The notes: generated by a model from the sequence alone, not told the origin. 64,000 bases of DNA from Candidatus Melainabacteria bacterium (GCA_003963305.1 RXJR01000015.1:223504-287503); one strand, 5' to 3'. Shown: positions 17,548-26,258, counted from the stretch's first letter. A program made the numbers and translations.

Positions 17548-18276
17548 TTAGTGGTCTGCGATCGTGGCGCGTGCGCGTAATTGAGAACCTTTAAAGAGAG
17601 TGCGATTACCGTAAAGACTTTGTGTGGTCTGAGCATTGGGTAGATTGGCGCTGCGTGAGCCGCCGGCCATGCCCTGATTACTCTGTACAGAGCGGGGTCC
17701 ATCTTCGGAACATTGAGGAGCCATCTTCAGCCCTGGCTTTTGTAGCAATGGCTCACCGAAGTCAGTGAGACTGGAGCCGTATTTTTTCAAGCCGAAATCG
17801 CGGCTTGTCTGGCGTCCACTTCTGGTTTGTGGTGCGAAGTCTCCAGGCATACCACCGCCGGGGTTGATGTTGACCTCCACTCCAGCTTGAGAATTGCCGT
17901 TCATAGAATAAGGCAGCATGCCGGGATCGGCACCAGGCGTGGAAGGTGGTGGCGTCAGATATGGTGCCACCATAGAGTTGACTCCGCCGCCTGAGCCCCG
18001 ATCGAGCGGACTCATTGGCGGAAGCGGAACATCAGAAGGTGGCGGCAGGTTCGGCATTCCCATCATTCCAGGCGTGACGCCCATCGGCGCATATCCGCTT
18101 CCCACAGGCGGCGGTGCACCTTCAGGCGCAGATTCGCCGGCTGCGGCGCTCGGAGCGCCAGGAATCAGCGGGGTACGCAAACTCTGGGCTTGAACAGCAA
18201 TCGCAAAGCCGTTGAAAAACACTGCTGCAACGAGTGCAAACAGCGCTGATTTGAGGCTAAAGGAAATACTGGACAT
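17548..18276 (-). CDS. exported Pro/Gly-rich protein, tandem paralogue B
   Basis: 242 residues and the first gene of the minus-strand block. Signal peptide with a clear hydrophobic core (SALFALVAAVFFNGFAIAVQAQ), then the same ordered blocks as its downstream neighbour: LRTPLIPGAPS, PEGAPPPVGSG, PPPSTPGADPGML, GGGMPG and PQTRSGRQTS. I chose ATG 18276, which has AAAGAG at good spacing, over a GTG two codons earlier. No known domain. The C-terminal third is polar and unrelated to paralogue A. Confidence 0.7.
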   Translation of the reverse strand: MSSISFSLKSALFALVAAVFFNGFAIAVQAQSLRTPLIPGAPSAAAGESAPEGAPPPVGSGYAPMGVTPGMMGMPNLPPPSDVPLPPMSPLDRGSGGGVNSMVAPYLTPPPSTPGADPGMLPYSMNGNSQAGVEVNINPGGGMPGDFAPQTRSGRQTSRDFGLKKYGSSLTDFGEPLLQKPGLKMAPQCSEDGPRSVQSNQGMAGGSRSANLPNAQTTQSLYGNRTLFKGSQLRARATIADH

Positions 18277-18413
18277 ATTCACTCTTTATTGTCGGGACCG
18301 AAACAGCTCAGATCTGCTGTAGCGTGACAATAAAGTAGCTTTTGCGCGGTCGAATGTCTTGGGTGAGACTACGCACACCCATGGGATTTCTCCCACTTTG
18401 ATCCAACTACCAT

Positions 18414-18486
18414 ATGGAGAGCCCGCGTCCCGGGCACCAATCGTCAATTACAAACATGGAGCGCCCGCGTCCCGCGGGCACCAATC
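18414..18486. repeat. two-copy palindromic repeat
   Basis: Copies at 18414-18442 and 18456-18486 share ATGGAG.GCCCGCGTCCCG and GGGCACCAATC, with a 2-base indel in the middle. Each contains a short GC hairpin; copy 2 has a perfect GCCCGCG/CGCGGGC stem. The second copy touches the stop codon of the MshEN-TPR gene. It resembles REP-type elements and has no T-run for termination. Confidence 0.65.
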
Positions 18487-20420
18487 TAATCGTCGCTAAG
18501 TCGCTCGTTGTAACGGTAAAGCTCGTGACCCTCAGGCACGCTGACGGCCTTCCAACTTCCTGTAACTGTGCCTGTCGCCATGACGTCCATACGTTTAAGT
18601 TCCTGATAACGTCTCAAACTTTGCAGCAAGCGAGCATAGTTCTGTTGCATACGCACCGTGGTTGGGTGCTGCTCTCCCAGTTGACGCTTGCAGATGTTCA
18701 GCGCTTCTACATAATAAGGTTCGGCCTGCTCGAACTTATTCTGCATGTGATACAGCGTTGCCATATTTTGAAGCGCGCAGGCGACATCGGGATGATCGGG
18801 CGGGAAATTTGCCTTATATAAGGATAGATATCGACTGGCAAAATTTTCGGCTTCATCATATTTGCCCTGGAAATAATTGACCTTGGCGAGATTATTGACA
18901 GTAGATGCGATATGCAAACTAGTCGGAGGCAACACACGGGTTTTGATGATCAAAGCATCGCTATAGAGAGATTCAGCGCGATCGATATGACCCAGACGGC
19001 AATAGACATCAGCAAGACGTTCGATTGAGCCGACGAAACGCTGACTTTCACGACCGAATTTTTCAGCTTTTCGAATCACGTCAATCCACTGTCGTTCAGC
19101 ATCTGAAAAACGTCCATCTTGAAAGGATTGCTCAGCCAGAACCCGTGCCGCTTCCCAATCTGCATCGGCACTGGCGATAGCTGGAGGTTTGGCGGGTTCA
19201 GCCATCAGGTCACGCTGCGTCCAGTTCAGCTCTTTCATTGCTTGCGTGACGTTGATCTGTTTCTTCCGCGCATAGTCAAACAGGATGAAGGCATGCTCGG
19301 CGGTCATGCGCCCTGCTTCCATCATGGCATTGCAGCCTGCCGCAAGATGCAAGAAGTTGGCGTCGCATACATCAGTCATGAGAAGCATCTGCAGCATCAT
19401 CTGGGAATTCTCGCGCCCCAGCTGCAAAGCTTTTTCAATGTCGTTATCGGTGATCAGACCAAGCAACTTCAAAAACTCAGTGAATGAAACACGCTTCGTG
19501 TTGCCGAGTTCGTTCATTCGAACTTTTTGAATTGCTTGTTCGATCCTCAAACCTTCTCTGTCCATCAGGAACATTACTCGAATCGCGTCCTGTTGCGAGC
19601 ACTGATTAGAGATGATCATCTCCTGCAACTGCAACGCATTTTCAAGAAGGCTCTGCGTACAGTAATGCGAATCGACAAGAACCTGTCCAAGCAACTTCCC
19701 AGTGCTGACGCTGACTTCAATGGCATTACTGAGCTGCGGTTTCGTTATCGTACCGGCGGCAATCAGCAGTTCTCCCAGAAGCACCGTGCGTCGGTCGGGC
19801 AAACCATAGAAATCCCGCTCAACAGGCGTCTGAGCACCACTTGAAATATTGCGGCGGGAGCTTGACCGAAGAGATTTGATCGCTTGTTCACGAGTGACGC
19901 GCCCATTTCGCAACAACGACTGAGCATTTAAAGTGGCGGTCAGACCGGCTTCTGAAATCATTCCAGACAACACCAGCGAACGGCCAAAAGGAAGTCCGGT
20001 CTCTTCGCTCTGCCTCAAGGCAGTATCCAACTGAGCTTGCGAGATCAATCCTGATTCGATAAGCAATTCGCCCAGCTTGTTTGCCGAGGAATCATCAGGC
20101 TTTTCATAGCCAATTGTGGAAAGAGCACTCTCGAGAGTCGGGTGCTCTCCTGCGGCGACAGCCTGCAAAGCCCGCCGCGCCGTTGCCGGATCGACACTGT
20201 TGGTTTTCAACATCGTCTGACAATGAATAGCCGCATCGAGCAAAGGTTCTTTGATATATTGCGACAGCACCAGCACTCGACCAAGAGCCAGGCCAGTCTG
20301 GTCGACAATCTGCAACGCCGCTTCCAGCTTCTTCCGCTCAACCAGTCCAAATTCGACTAACAGCTCGCCAAGCCGTAAATCCTCGCTAATAGCTGGTGCG
20401 TCAGGATTGCCTTCTGGCAT
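18486..20420 (-). CDS. tandem MshEN-like modules fused to TPR (kinesin light chain type)
   Basis: 644 residues, cytosolic. Three clear modules and one degenerate one (starting near residues 16, 115, 214 and 315) each read R/KLGELLxxxGLI....L..AL......G.xLGRxLVLSxxI....L..AL.xQ, the two-half pattern of the GspE N-terminal/MshEN domain that binds cyclic di-GMP in MshE. The C-terminal 430-610 holds kinesin-light-chain-like TPRs (for example YCRLGHIDRAESLYSDAL). There is no ATPase domain, so this is not a GspE/PilB motor. AGAGGAAAA precedes the ATG. Two smaller relatives are encoded at 27998 and 29306. c-di-GMP binding is a family-based inference. Confidence 0.75.
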   Translation of the reverse strand: MPEGNPDAPAISEDLRLGELLVEFGLVERKKLEAALQIVDQTGLALGRVLVLSQYIKEPLLDAAIHCQTMLKTNSVDPATARRALQAVAAGEHPTLESALSTIGYEKPDDSSANKLGELLIESGLISQAQLDTALRQSEETGLPFGRSLVLSGMISEAGLTATLNAQSLLRNGRVTREQAIKSLRSSSRRNISSGAQTPVERDFYGLPDRRTVLLGELLIAAGTITKPQLSNAIEVSVSTGKLLGQVLVDSHYCTQSLLENALQLQEMIISNQCSQQDAIRVMFLMDREGLRIEQAIQKVRMNELGNTKRVSFTEFLKLLGLITDNDIEKALQLGRENSQMMLQMLLMTDVCDANFLHLAAGCNAMMEAGRMTAEHAFILFDYARKKQINVTQAMKELNWTQRDLMAEPAKPPAIASADADWEAARVLAEQSFQDGRFSDAERQWIDVIRKAEKFGRESQRFVGSIERLADVYCRLGHIDRAESLYSDALIIKTRVLPPTSLHIASTVNNLAKVNYFQGKYDEAENFASRYLSLYKANFPPDHPDVACALQNMATLYHMQNKFEQAEPYYVEALNICKRQLGEQHPTTVRMQQNYARLLQSLRRYQELKRMDVMATGTVTGSWKAVSVPEGHELYRYNERLSDD

Positions 20421-20727
20421 TTTTCCTCTAATTGCGGGCAGCGGGCATGGACTGGATAACGTCAGTCAAATTGACGTAACCAATTCAAACATATCATTCC
20501 CGTTTATGTGCCGCCTATTCGCCGCTCAGACGGTTCAGCTTTGTTCGATAATCCACAATTCAAGCGGTAAATCTGGACTTTAATGTCTTTGAGGGCTCTA
20601 TCTGTGGACTTTTGGCTGTTTGTGCCACTCGCGGAAGTCTTCGTAAGGATTTCCTCGTTGAAGGAATCTTTATCCTCAAACTTCAGACGCTGTTTCTCCA
20701 AAGACACCATCAATCGGCCTAATCCGC
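20421..20727. other. intergenic spacer
   Basis: About 300 bases between two minus-strand TPR genes. A 69-codon open frame (20504-20713, minus) lacks a ribosome site and any recognisable feature. I see no convincing gene, hairpin or repeat here. Confidence 0.4.
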
Positions 20728-21381
20728 TTAGCGTCTATTAGCAGGGTTGGATTCAAGTGTCCGCAATGCAGACATGCCTCTTTGTGTACAACGCAAACAC
20801 TGAAGCCCTTTATACGGTCGATGGCAAACCTCACAGAGTGCGGCCGGCAGCCGTGCTCCGGTAGTCGTTTGATCAAGCGTGGTGTTGATCGTGGCACTGT
20901 CCATCACTTTGCTCATTTCCACAGCTTCAGGCGTGCGGCCCTGCTCACGCAGCAACTTGACCAGATGCCTTGCGCTCCATTGCGCTTCCGGAACACCGAG
21001 CCCAAGCGTGTCTTGAAAAATCATCAAAGCCTGTCGCAAAGAGTGCTCAGCTTCTTCGACTTTTCCATATTTGTACAGAGCGAACGCTAAGTTATTGTAC
21101 GCCCGCCCCACAACGGGATGATTCTCTCCGAGAGCGCCCACTTTCTTATGCAGAGATTCGCGGTAAAGCGGCTCAGCATCTTGATGACGCCCCTGCTTGG
21201 CAAACAAGTCGCCAAGTCCATCGAGGCACATGCACACCATTTGGGCAGACTGTGCATCTTCGGCCTGACGGATTGCCAGCCACCAGTTTTCCTCAGACTC
21301 TTCGAAAAGTCTTTTCTCAGCGGCTTGTTCCGCTAAGAGCTTATAGTGAGCCCACTTTTCCCTGCAAACTTGAGCATCCAT
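20728..21381 (-). CDS. TPR protein with C-terminal zinc-ribbon-like Cys4 motif
   Basis: 217 residues. The N-terminal two-thirds are kinesin-light-chain-type TPRs (LGDLFAKQGRHQDAEPLYRE, then YNNLAFALYKYGKVEEAEHSL). The tail holds CEVCHRPYKGLQCLRC, that is two CxxC pairs eight residues apart, which should bind one zinc ion and resembles small ribbons used for protein or nucleic-acid contact. I preferred the ATG at 21381; an upstream TTG (21429) has no ribosome site. It lies upstream of the MshEN-TPR gene on the same strand and may share its transcript. Confidence 0.75.
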   Translation of the reverse strand: MDAQVCREKWAHYKLLAEQAAEKRLFEESEENWWLAIRQAEDAQSAQMVCMCLDGLGDLFAKQGRHQDAEPLYRESLHKKVGALGENHPVVGRAYNNLAFALYKYGKVEEAEHSLRQALMIFQDTLGLGVPEAQWSARHLVKLLREQGRTPEAVEMSKVMDSATINTTLDQTTTGARLPAALCEVCHRPYKGLQCLRCTQRGMSALRTLESNPANRR

Positions 21382-21677
21382 GATCGTTACGGGCACCAAA
21401 TATGGTGAACAGGCGGACAAAGTCCTCAATTATGGCGTCTTTTGTATGTTTCCGACAATCGCCAAATCATCCTGAATCCAGTCCTCCTTCATACATTATA
21501 GAGATTCCGATTGACATCCGGTAGGGTTACGCCAGAGTGTCAGCAGCCGATTCTGCATTCGGTCGGCAGCATTTTTACTGGACTGTATAGGGGCTTATTG
21601 GGTATATTGCAGTCGGGTGAGCCTCCGGCAAACCTCATTCGGAAGATCTGAGAGTTTCTGGGACTATCAGTCGAAAA

Positions 21678-23309
21678 ATGCAAGATCGCGAAAACTCTAC
21701 ACCTGAAGGTGCGGACGAGTCTGGTTTAATCAAGCCAGAGCATGAATCCGAGCATGGGGACACGCCGTCTTCCGACTCTGAGCAACCCGAAAAAGTCTAC
21801 GACTTCTACCATCAGCATTTCGGCGTCGCCCTGGCAGCAGGAAGTCAGGAAATACGTAACGCCGAAGCCAATGGTCGAGCCGCGTATGCAGCTCGAACCG
21901 AAGTTGCTGATAAAGTTAGCGCCCCCAAGAGTGAGTCTTGGAATGCCCTGAAGAGTCTAATCCGCTACCAGACTTCCTCAACGCCGGCGCCCGCCAGCCA
22001 AACCGCTAGTGATACCACTTCTGGAGACAGCTTCGAAGCTCAATGGTTTGGTAAGAACTCAGAAGACTCACCTGATGGAGTTGAGCCCCAAGAACAAGAA
22101 GGAGTTCGCCTCAAATGGACCCCGATTGTCGACAATGTGCCAGACGCTGAAATCGAAACGGAGCTTGTAGACAATGTCCCAACTTCAGAAATAGAAGCTA
22201 TCGCAGCAATCGACGATGTGGTAGCTGCAGAAATAGAGACTTTGCCGGCCGACGATGTGTCAGATGCAGAAGCACAGACTTTTGCAGCCAACAGTGTCTC
22301 AGATGCACCGCCGATCCAACAAGAGATGACAGCAGAAAATCATCGGACAATTGCTGATTCATCGAATCAGTCATCGACTGCAGAGTCAATCCTCCCGCCG
22401 CCGAAAAAATTTGTCGGAATGCCATCGAGAATGGTTCGTCGCCCACAGTTGAAACAACCATCCACTGCCTATAAAAATGAGCAAGACGCTCCGGCATCGA
22501 CAGATCGATCAAAAAACCAAAATGAAACTGCAGACGAATCTACGTTGCGTCTCTCCACAGACGAGTCCACGTTGCGTCTCTCCACAGACGAGTCCACGTT
22601 ACGCCTCCCCAACATAGACGAGTCCACCCTGCATCTCCCCGTTACAGACGCGCCTAATTCAGACTTTGACCAATCGAGTCAGGAGCAGGGTACGAGAACT
22701 GAACCAATTGCTGAAGAAGATGATGCCAGCGAAATTAAAGCGGCCGAAGTGCGCAACAAATTTGGCAGTATGAACGCATTTGCCAAGTTACAACAACGCA
22801 CGAAAGAAATAGTCGAAACAAAAGAAGAACAATCAATCACGGGCGACATCCCCGAAGAAGTGCGGGAAGAAGTGCGGGCAGAAGTACAGTCGGGCGAATG
22901 GGAAACTATTTCTCTTCCGGAGGACGCGAAGTCTGAAGGCGCGACCGTCATGAACCAGTGGTGTTCAACGAGCACCGGAGATTCGCACCCGAAAATTTCG
23001 CTAGCTGAACTGGACAGCATTCCGACACCGAGTGTGATGAAGGACATGCCGCAGAATAAGCCTTTCTCGCTCTCGACCCCTAAACCAGCAACGCCGATGG
23101 AGACAAGTCAGCCGACACCAGATTCGGTGCATCAAACGGCGCGTGCCTCATGGCTAAAAGCGGCTTCTGAATACTCGACATCAGTGATTAAGGCTGTAAC
23201 TGAGCAAATGAAGATGCTCAGTGCCAAACCGAAAAAAGTGACACCCGAAAGTCCCGAATTCAGAACTGCTGAGCCACCCGAGTCAGAAGCAGACGATTCA
23301 TCAACGTAG
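21678..23309 (+). CDS. acidic low-complexity repeat protein, unknown
   Basis: 543 residues, strongly acidic and rich in Ser, Thr, Glu and Pro, probably largely disordered. It has five imperfect units of about 17 residues of the form DNVPDAEIETE (around residues 150-215) and four units of DESTLRLS (286-322). The C-terminal region has a short helical stretch (SWLKAASEYSTSVIKAVTEQMK). No signal peptide or domain is recognised. No good ribosome site precedes the ATG. Position- and codon-periodic repeats support real coding. Function unknown. Confidence 0.6.
   Translation: MQDRENSTPEGADESGLIKPEHESEHGDTPSSDSEQPEKVYDFYHQHFGVALAAGSQEIRNAEANGRAAYAARTEVADKVSAPKSESWNALKSLIRYQTSSTPAPASQTASDTTSGDSFEAQWFGKNSEDSPDGVEPQEQEGVRLKWTPIVDNVPDAEIETELVDNVPTSEIEAIAAIDDVVAAEIETLPADDVSDAEAQTFAANSVSDAPPIQQEMTAENHRTIADSSNQSSTAESILPPPKKFVGMPSRMVRRPQLKQPSTAYKNEQDAPASTDRSKNQNETADESTLRLSTDESTLRLSTDESTLRLPNIDESTLHLPVTDAPNSDFDQSSQEQGTRTEPIAEEDDASEIKAAEVRNKFGSMNAFAKLQQRTKEIVETKEEQSITGDIPEEVREEVRAEVQSGEWETISLPEDAKSEGATVMNQWCSTSTGDSHPKISLAELDSIPTPSVMKDMPQNKPFSLSTPKPATPMETSQPTPDSVHQTARASWLKAASEYSTSVIKAVTEQMKMLSAKPKKVTPESPEFRTAEPPESEADDSST
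22533..22643 (+). repeat. 27-base coding tandem repeat (DESTLRLS units)
   Basis: Four copies, two of them adjacent and nearly identical, of a 27-base unit starting GACGAGTCCACGTTGCGTCT. They lie within the acidic protein gene and keep the reading frame, so the array expands in whole units of nine residues. Confidence 0.8.
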
Positions 23310-23345
23310 TACAAAAGTCTGCCACCGGCAAAATAGCACCAGCTG

Positions 23346-24665
23346 TCATTTTCCCCAGGTAAAGAACAGAGCAACAGCGGCCGCGGTCATCGCAGCTGTA
23401 GATGCCCATCCCATAACGTTCGTCATGACGCTGTTGGTCTTATCGCCCATGATCTCTTTGTTGTTAACAACCATCATGATCAAAAATAGCAGTGGCGGCG
23501 CAACCAGCCCGTTAATAACTGCCGACCAGAACAAGGCGGCAATGGCGTTCATCCCAAAGAAGTTCATCGCCATACCAACCACTGTCGAAACGGCAATCAC
23601 TGCATAGAACTGTTTTGCACGGTAGGGCTTCTCATCCAACCCATAGCGCCACCCAAACGCTTCCGAAAGAGCATAAGCTGCTGACCCGGTCAGAATTGGG
23701 ATGGCCAGTAAACCAGTACCAATCAGTCCAATAGCAAGCAGCAACTCGGAGAATTTCCCGGCCACAGGTGCAAGAGCTTTGGCAGCGTCAGTGGCAGTTG
23801 CGATATGAGTCTGCCCGTGCGCATGAAGTGTGGCCGCACAAGTAAAGATAATGAAATACATGACTGAGTTGGAGAGCACCATGCCGGCGTTAACATCCAT
23901 TGCCGCCACTTTCAACTCTTCGTCGGAAGCACCTCGCCGCTGCCACAGCGCTCGCTTACCCTCGCTGCGATCTTCTTCGACTTGCTGACTTGCCTGCCAG
24001 AAGAACAGATAAGGAGAGATGGTCGTACCAAGAATAGCAACGAGGGTAGACACGAATTCCGCTGTTGGCTGAAACGTAGGAATGAACGTAGCCTTCAAAA
24101 CTTCAACCACATTTACATGCACAAAGAAGGCAGTAGCGATGTAGGCGAACAAAACCACGGTAAGCCATTTGAAAACATTGGCAATAAGCTTGTACGAGCC
24201 CAAAAATTGAACAACCAGGATTGAAACCGAAACCAGTAGGATAGTCGGCATAATCGGCACCGGATGCAGAAGCTGAATCGCAGCAGCGATAGCTCCTATA
24301 TCGGCACCAACATTTAGCGTATTCGCGACGAAAAGAGCAGCTACAGCAAGATATAGAAGTGGCTTCGGATAATTCTTTTTCAAAACACCGGCCAATCCCT
24401 GACCGGTCACCATGCCAATCTTGGCACAACTGTATTGCACTGCCGCCATCATAGGTAGTGTCACCAGAGCCAGCCAGAGCGTTGAAAAGCCGAGCGAGGC
24501 ACCGGCTACCGAGTAAGTACCAATACCAGAGGGGTCGTCGTCGGACGCCCCTGTGATCAGCCCTGGACCAAGGACCAGAAAAAAGCGCTTGATCGGATTT
24601 TTCTCGTCTATTGCCTTCTGGCGAGGGGTCAGGTCATCGCTGTTCGGACTGGCGGTGGCGTTCAT
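23346..24665 (-). CDS. Nramp-family divalent metal transporter with variant metal site
   Basis: 439 residues with about 11 membrane helices and the Nramp fold. The helix-1 motif is DPSG (44-47, in SDDDPSGIGTYS) instead of DPGN. The helix-6 motif is ISPYL (216-220) where manganese/iron Nramps have MPH, so the metal-binding Met is replaced by Ser. Loss of that Met marks Nramp-related magnesium transporters and other divergent clades, so substrates may differ from Mn2+/Fe2+. The 5' region (24666-24900) is long and structured. The gene converges with the acidic repeat protein. Family call is firm; the ion is uncertain. Confidence 0.9.
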   Translation of the reverse strand: MNATASPNSDDLTPRQKAIDEKNPIKRFFLVLGPGLITGASDDDPSGIGTYSVAGASLGFSTLWLALVTLPMMAAVQYSCAKIGMVTGQGLAGVLKKNYPKPLLYLAVAALFVANTLNVGADIGAIAAAIQLLHPVPIMPTILLVSVSILVVQFLGSYKLIANVFKWLTVVLFAYIATAFFVHVNVVEVLKATFIPTFQPTAEFVSTLVAILGTTISPYLFFWQASQQVEEDRSEGKRALWQRRGASDEELKVAAMDVNAGMVLSNSVMYFIIFTCAATLHAHGQTHIATATDAAKALAPVAGKFSELLLAIGLIGTGLLAIPILTGSAAYALSEAFGWRYGLDEKPYRAKQFYAVIAVSTVVGMAMNFFGMNAIAALFWSAVINGLVAPPLLFLIMMVVNNKEIMGDKTNSVMTNVMGWASTAAMTAAAVALFFTWGK

Positions 24666-24779
24666 GGTTTTTCCTTCGGTATCCGGGTATTCGGGTATGC
24701 CTGAAGGGCCCCGGCAGTTGCGGAGTTCGCTTCAGGCTAAGCTTGCGAGTATTGACAGAATCTTGATGAAACCAGACTG

Positions 24780-24898
24780 AAAGAAAACCGGAAAGGTTCC
24801 CCGGCAGTGCAATCTAGCGAATTCTACGTCCACGCGCCCCCCGGTAGCCCCTAACAGAGTGCTTGCGCCCCGGCTCCATATATAGGAATGCCTAACAT
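24780..24898 (-). promoter_or_regulatory. candidate structured leader (M-box-like?) of the Nramp gene
   Basis: On the minus strand, 115-235 bases before the start, lies GTTAGG followed by CATTCCTATATATGGA. The M-box magnesium riboswitch begins with a related GTTAGG and CTCCTATATGGA. Several GC-rich stems follow. CTGCCGGGG occurs twice, once here and once nearer the gene (about 24705-24722), each as one side of a stem. M-boxes are known upstream of magnesium-transporting Nramp relatives. The rest of the M-box consensus was not matched by eye, so this is a hypothesis. Confidence 0.3.
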
Positions 24899-25098
24899 CG
24901 GATCCGCAAAACACTTACACCATTTCGTTAACGCGCAAAGGTCATTACCCGGTCAGACCGAAACCGATAGTATTTAAATACAGCCAACGGGTTGGGCGAA
25001 ATGAGCGAGATAAACAAGGCAGCGGTTCGGCAGGAAGCCGAGCGCGCCTGACTGCGTGCTCCGGTTGACCACTTCAAGTTTAAAAGGAAGAACAGAAC

Positions 25099-25236
25099 AT
25101 GAGAAACCGTAATCAAAAGGGCGAAATGAGCGATATCGGACTGGCGGTCTTATCAATGGTCGCAACGTTCGGATTTTTCACGGTAGCCCTTTTGGGCGGT
25201 TCCTCAGCCTTACTGAGATGCATGGTCGGATATTAG
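25099..25236 (+). CDS. 45-residue single-span membrane peptide
   Basis: Small open frame starting MRNRNQKGEMSDIG, with one hydrophobic helix (LAVLSMVATFGFFTVALLGG) and a short tail ending LRCMVGY. A basic N-terminus before the helix predicts N-in orientation. AAAAGGAAG lies about eight bases before the ATG. The gene lies between the Nramp leader (divergent) and a hairpin-rich spacer. No family is recognised; it may be a regulator or accessory of a membrane complex. Confidence 0.5.
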   Translation: MRNRNQKGEMSDIGLAVLSMVATFGFFTVALLGGSSALLRCMVGY

Positions 25237-25264
25237 AGCTGCGCCGGCACCTATATGTTTTCGT

Positions 25265-25403
25265 GGCACCAGATGGAGTGCCGAAAGTGCAAGTGAGAAA
25301 CTTATAACTTCATCACTTGGCGTCAGTCGGCTCACCATAACTGGTGCCCTATAATTTTAATGAAAACGATCGTATGCCGCACTGAATATGGTGCGGCACC
25401 AGT
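25265..25403. repeat. GGCACCAG inverted-repeat cluster
   Basis: GGCAC/GTGCC hairpin at 25265-25282; ACTGGTGCC (25340-25348) is the exact complement of GGCACCAGT (25395-25403); between them TGCCGCAC/GTGCGGCA forms a hairpin (25375-25398). The 305-base spacer 25237-25541 has no open frame with a ribosome site, so it could encode a small structured RNA or be a decayed mobile repeat. Confidence 0.55.
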
Positions 25404-25541
25404 TTACAAGAAGAAATTACCGGTGTCATTTCAGGGCAAAAAAGTTCCAAACTGAATCGCCCTTACAGGTGGTGGCACAAAATTAGATTGCAAAAACCCC
25501 AAATTTCTCGCTATCATGTTTTCGAGAAAGGGGGGGACACC

Positions 25542-26144
25542 GTGGGCAATTCAGAAGCTATAAACAACGACTTACTAATTTCGGCGTCTCAACATAACGA
25601 TGCTCTTGATACAGAAGGGCTCGAACATATATTCCGCTGGGCATCAGACATGGTGGCGGACGGTGAAGATGCTCGCGTAAAACTTGCCAGAGAAAGAAGA
25701 GTTCGCAGGCAGGTTCTTGAAGTTGTCCAGAAAGCCCGCGAACAAAAAGTTCTCAAAGAGGCTAATGACGAGCTGGCCTATTTGCAACGCCGAGTAATCG
25801 CCCTTTTGCAAAAAATGCAGGAAGTGACAGAGGAAAACTCTTTGCTTCGCCAGATAACGATTAGCCAGTACTATGCGCTCGATCGTATTCCGGTGCTGGA
25901 AGGAGAAATCAAAAAACTTCGCGGCATGGACTACGAACGCGAAGCCGCCGTAGCCGAACGCAGATATCTCATGGATGCATTGGCAAAGTTAAAAGCAGAT
26001 CGAGATTTCCTCGACGAGTTATTAACCGCCGCCGAAGAAGAGAACGCTCGGGTGGCTCGACTTCTTTCTGAAGCTCGTGCAGAAATTGCCGAACTGAAAG
26101 AGCGCAAATGGTGGCACGGCTTCTACAGAATTTTTAGACCTTAA
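25542..26144 (+). CDS. coiled-coil protein of unknown function
   Basis: 200 residues, nearly all helical with heptad spacing from about 35 to 190 (EANDELAYLQRRVIALLQKM, then ALAKLKADRDFLDELL). It ends in WWHGFYRIFRP, which may dock to membrane or protein. The GTG at 25542 follows AAAGGGGGGG at good spacing; an ATG at 25488 would add 18 residues without a ribosome site. A strong terminator follows 36 bases after the stop, so it is a single-gene unit. Role unknown. Confidence 0.7.
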   Translation: MGNSEAINNDLLISASQHNDALDTEGLEHIFRWASDMVADGEDARVKLARERRVRRQVLEVVQKAREQKVLKEANDELAYLQRRVIALLQKMQEVTEENSLLRQITISQYYALDRIPVLEGEIKKLRGMDYEREAAVAERRYLMDALAKLKADRDFLDELLTAAEEENARVARLLSEARAEIAELKERKWWHGFYRIFRP

Positions 26145-26180
26145 CTGACGAGCACTTGCTAGTTCAGAAACCTAACCGAT

Positions 26181-26213
26181 AGAAGGACGCTTGTGAAAGC
26201 GTCCTTCTATTTT
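26181..26213 (+). terminator. intrinsic terminator after the coiled-coil gene
   Basis: Perfect 12-base stem AGAAGGACGCTT/AAGCGTCCTTCT with a GTGA loop, followed by ATTTTG. It lies between the convergent coiled-coil gene and rarA. Confidence 0.85.
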
Positions 26214-26258
26214 GCTGAGCGCAGACGTCGCACAGTAGCGGAGATCTCGATTACCCGA

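Noticed and set aside
20504..20713. 69-codon minus-strand frame between TPR genes
   Set aside because: No ribosome site, no domain and no conservation evidence.
22533..22643. Possible CRISPR-like array
   Set aside because: Units are in frame, adjacent without spacers, and encode DESTLRLS; it is a coding tandem repeat.
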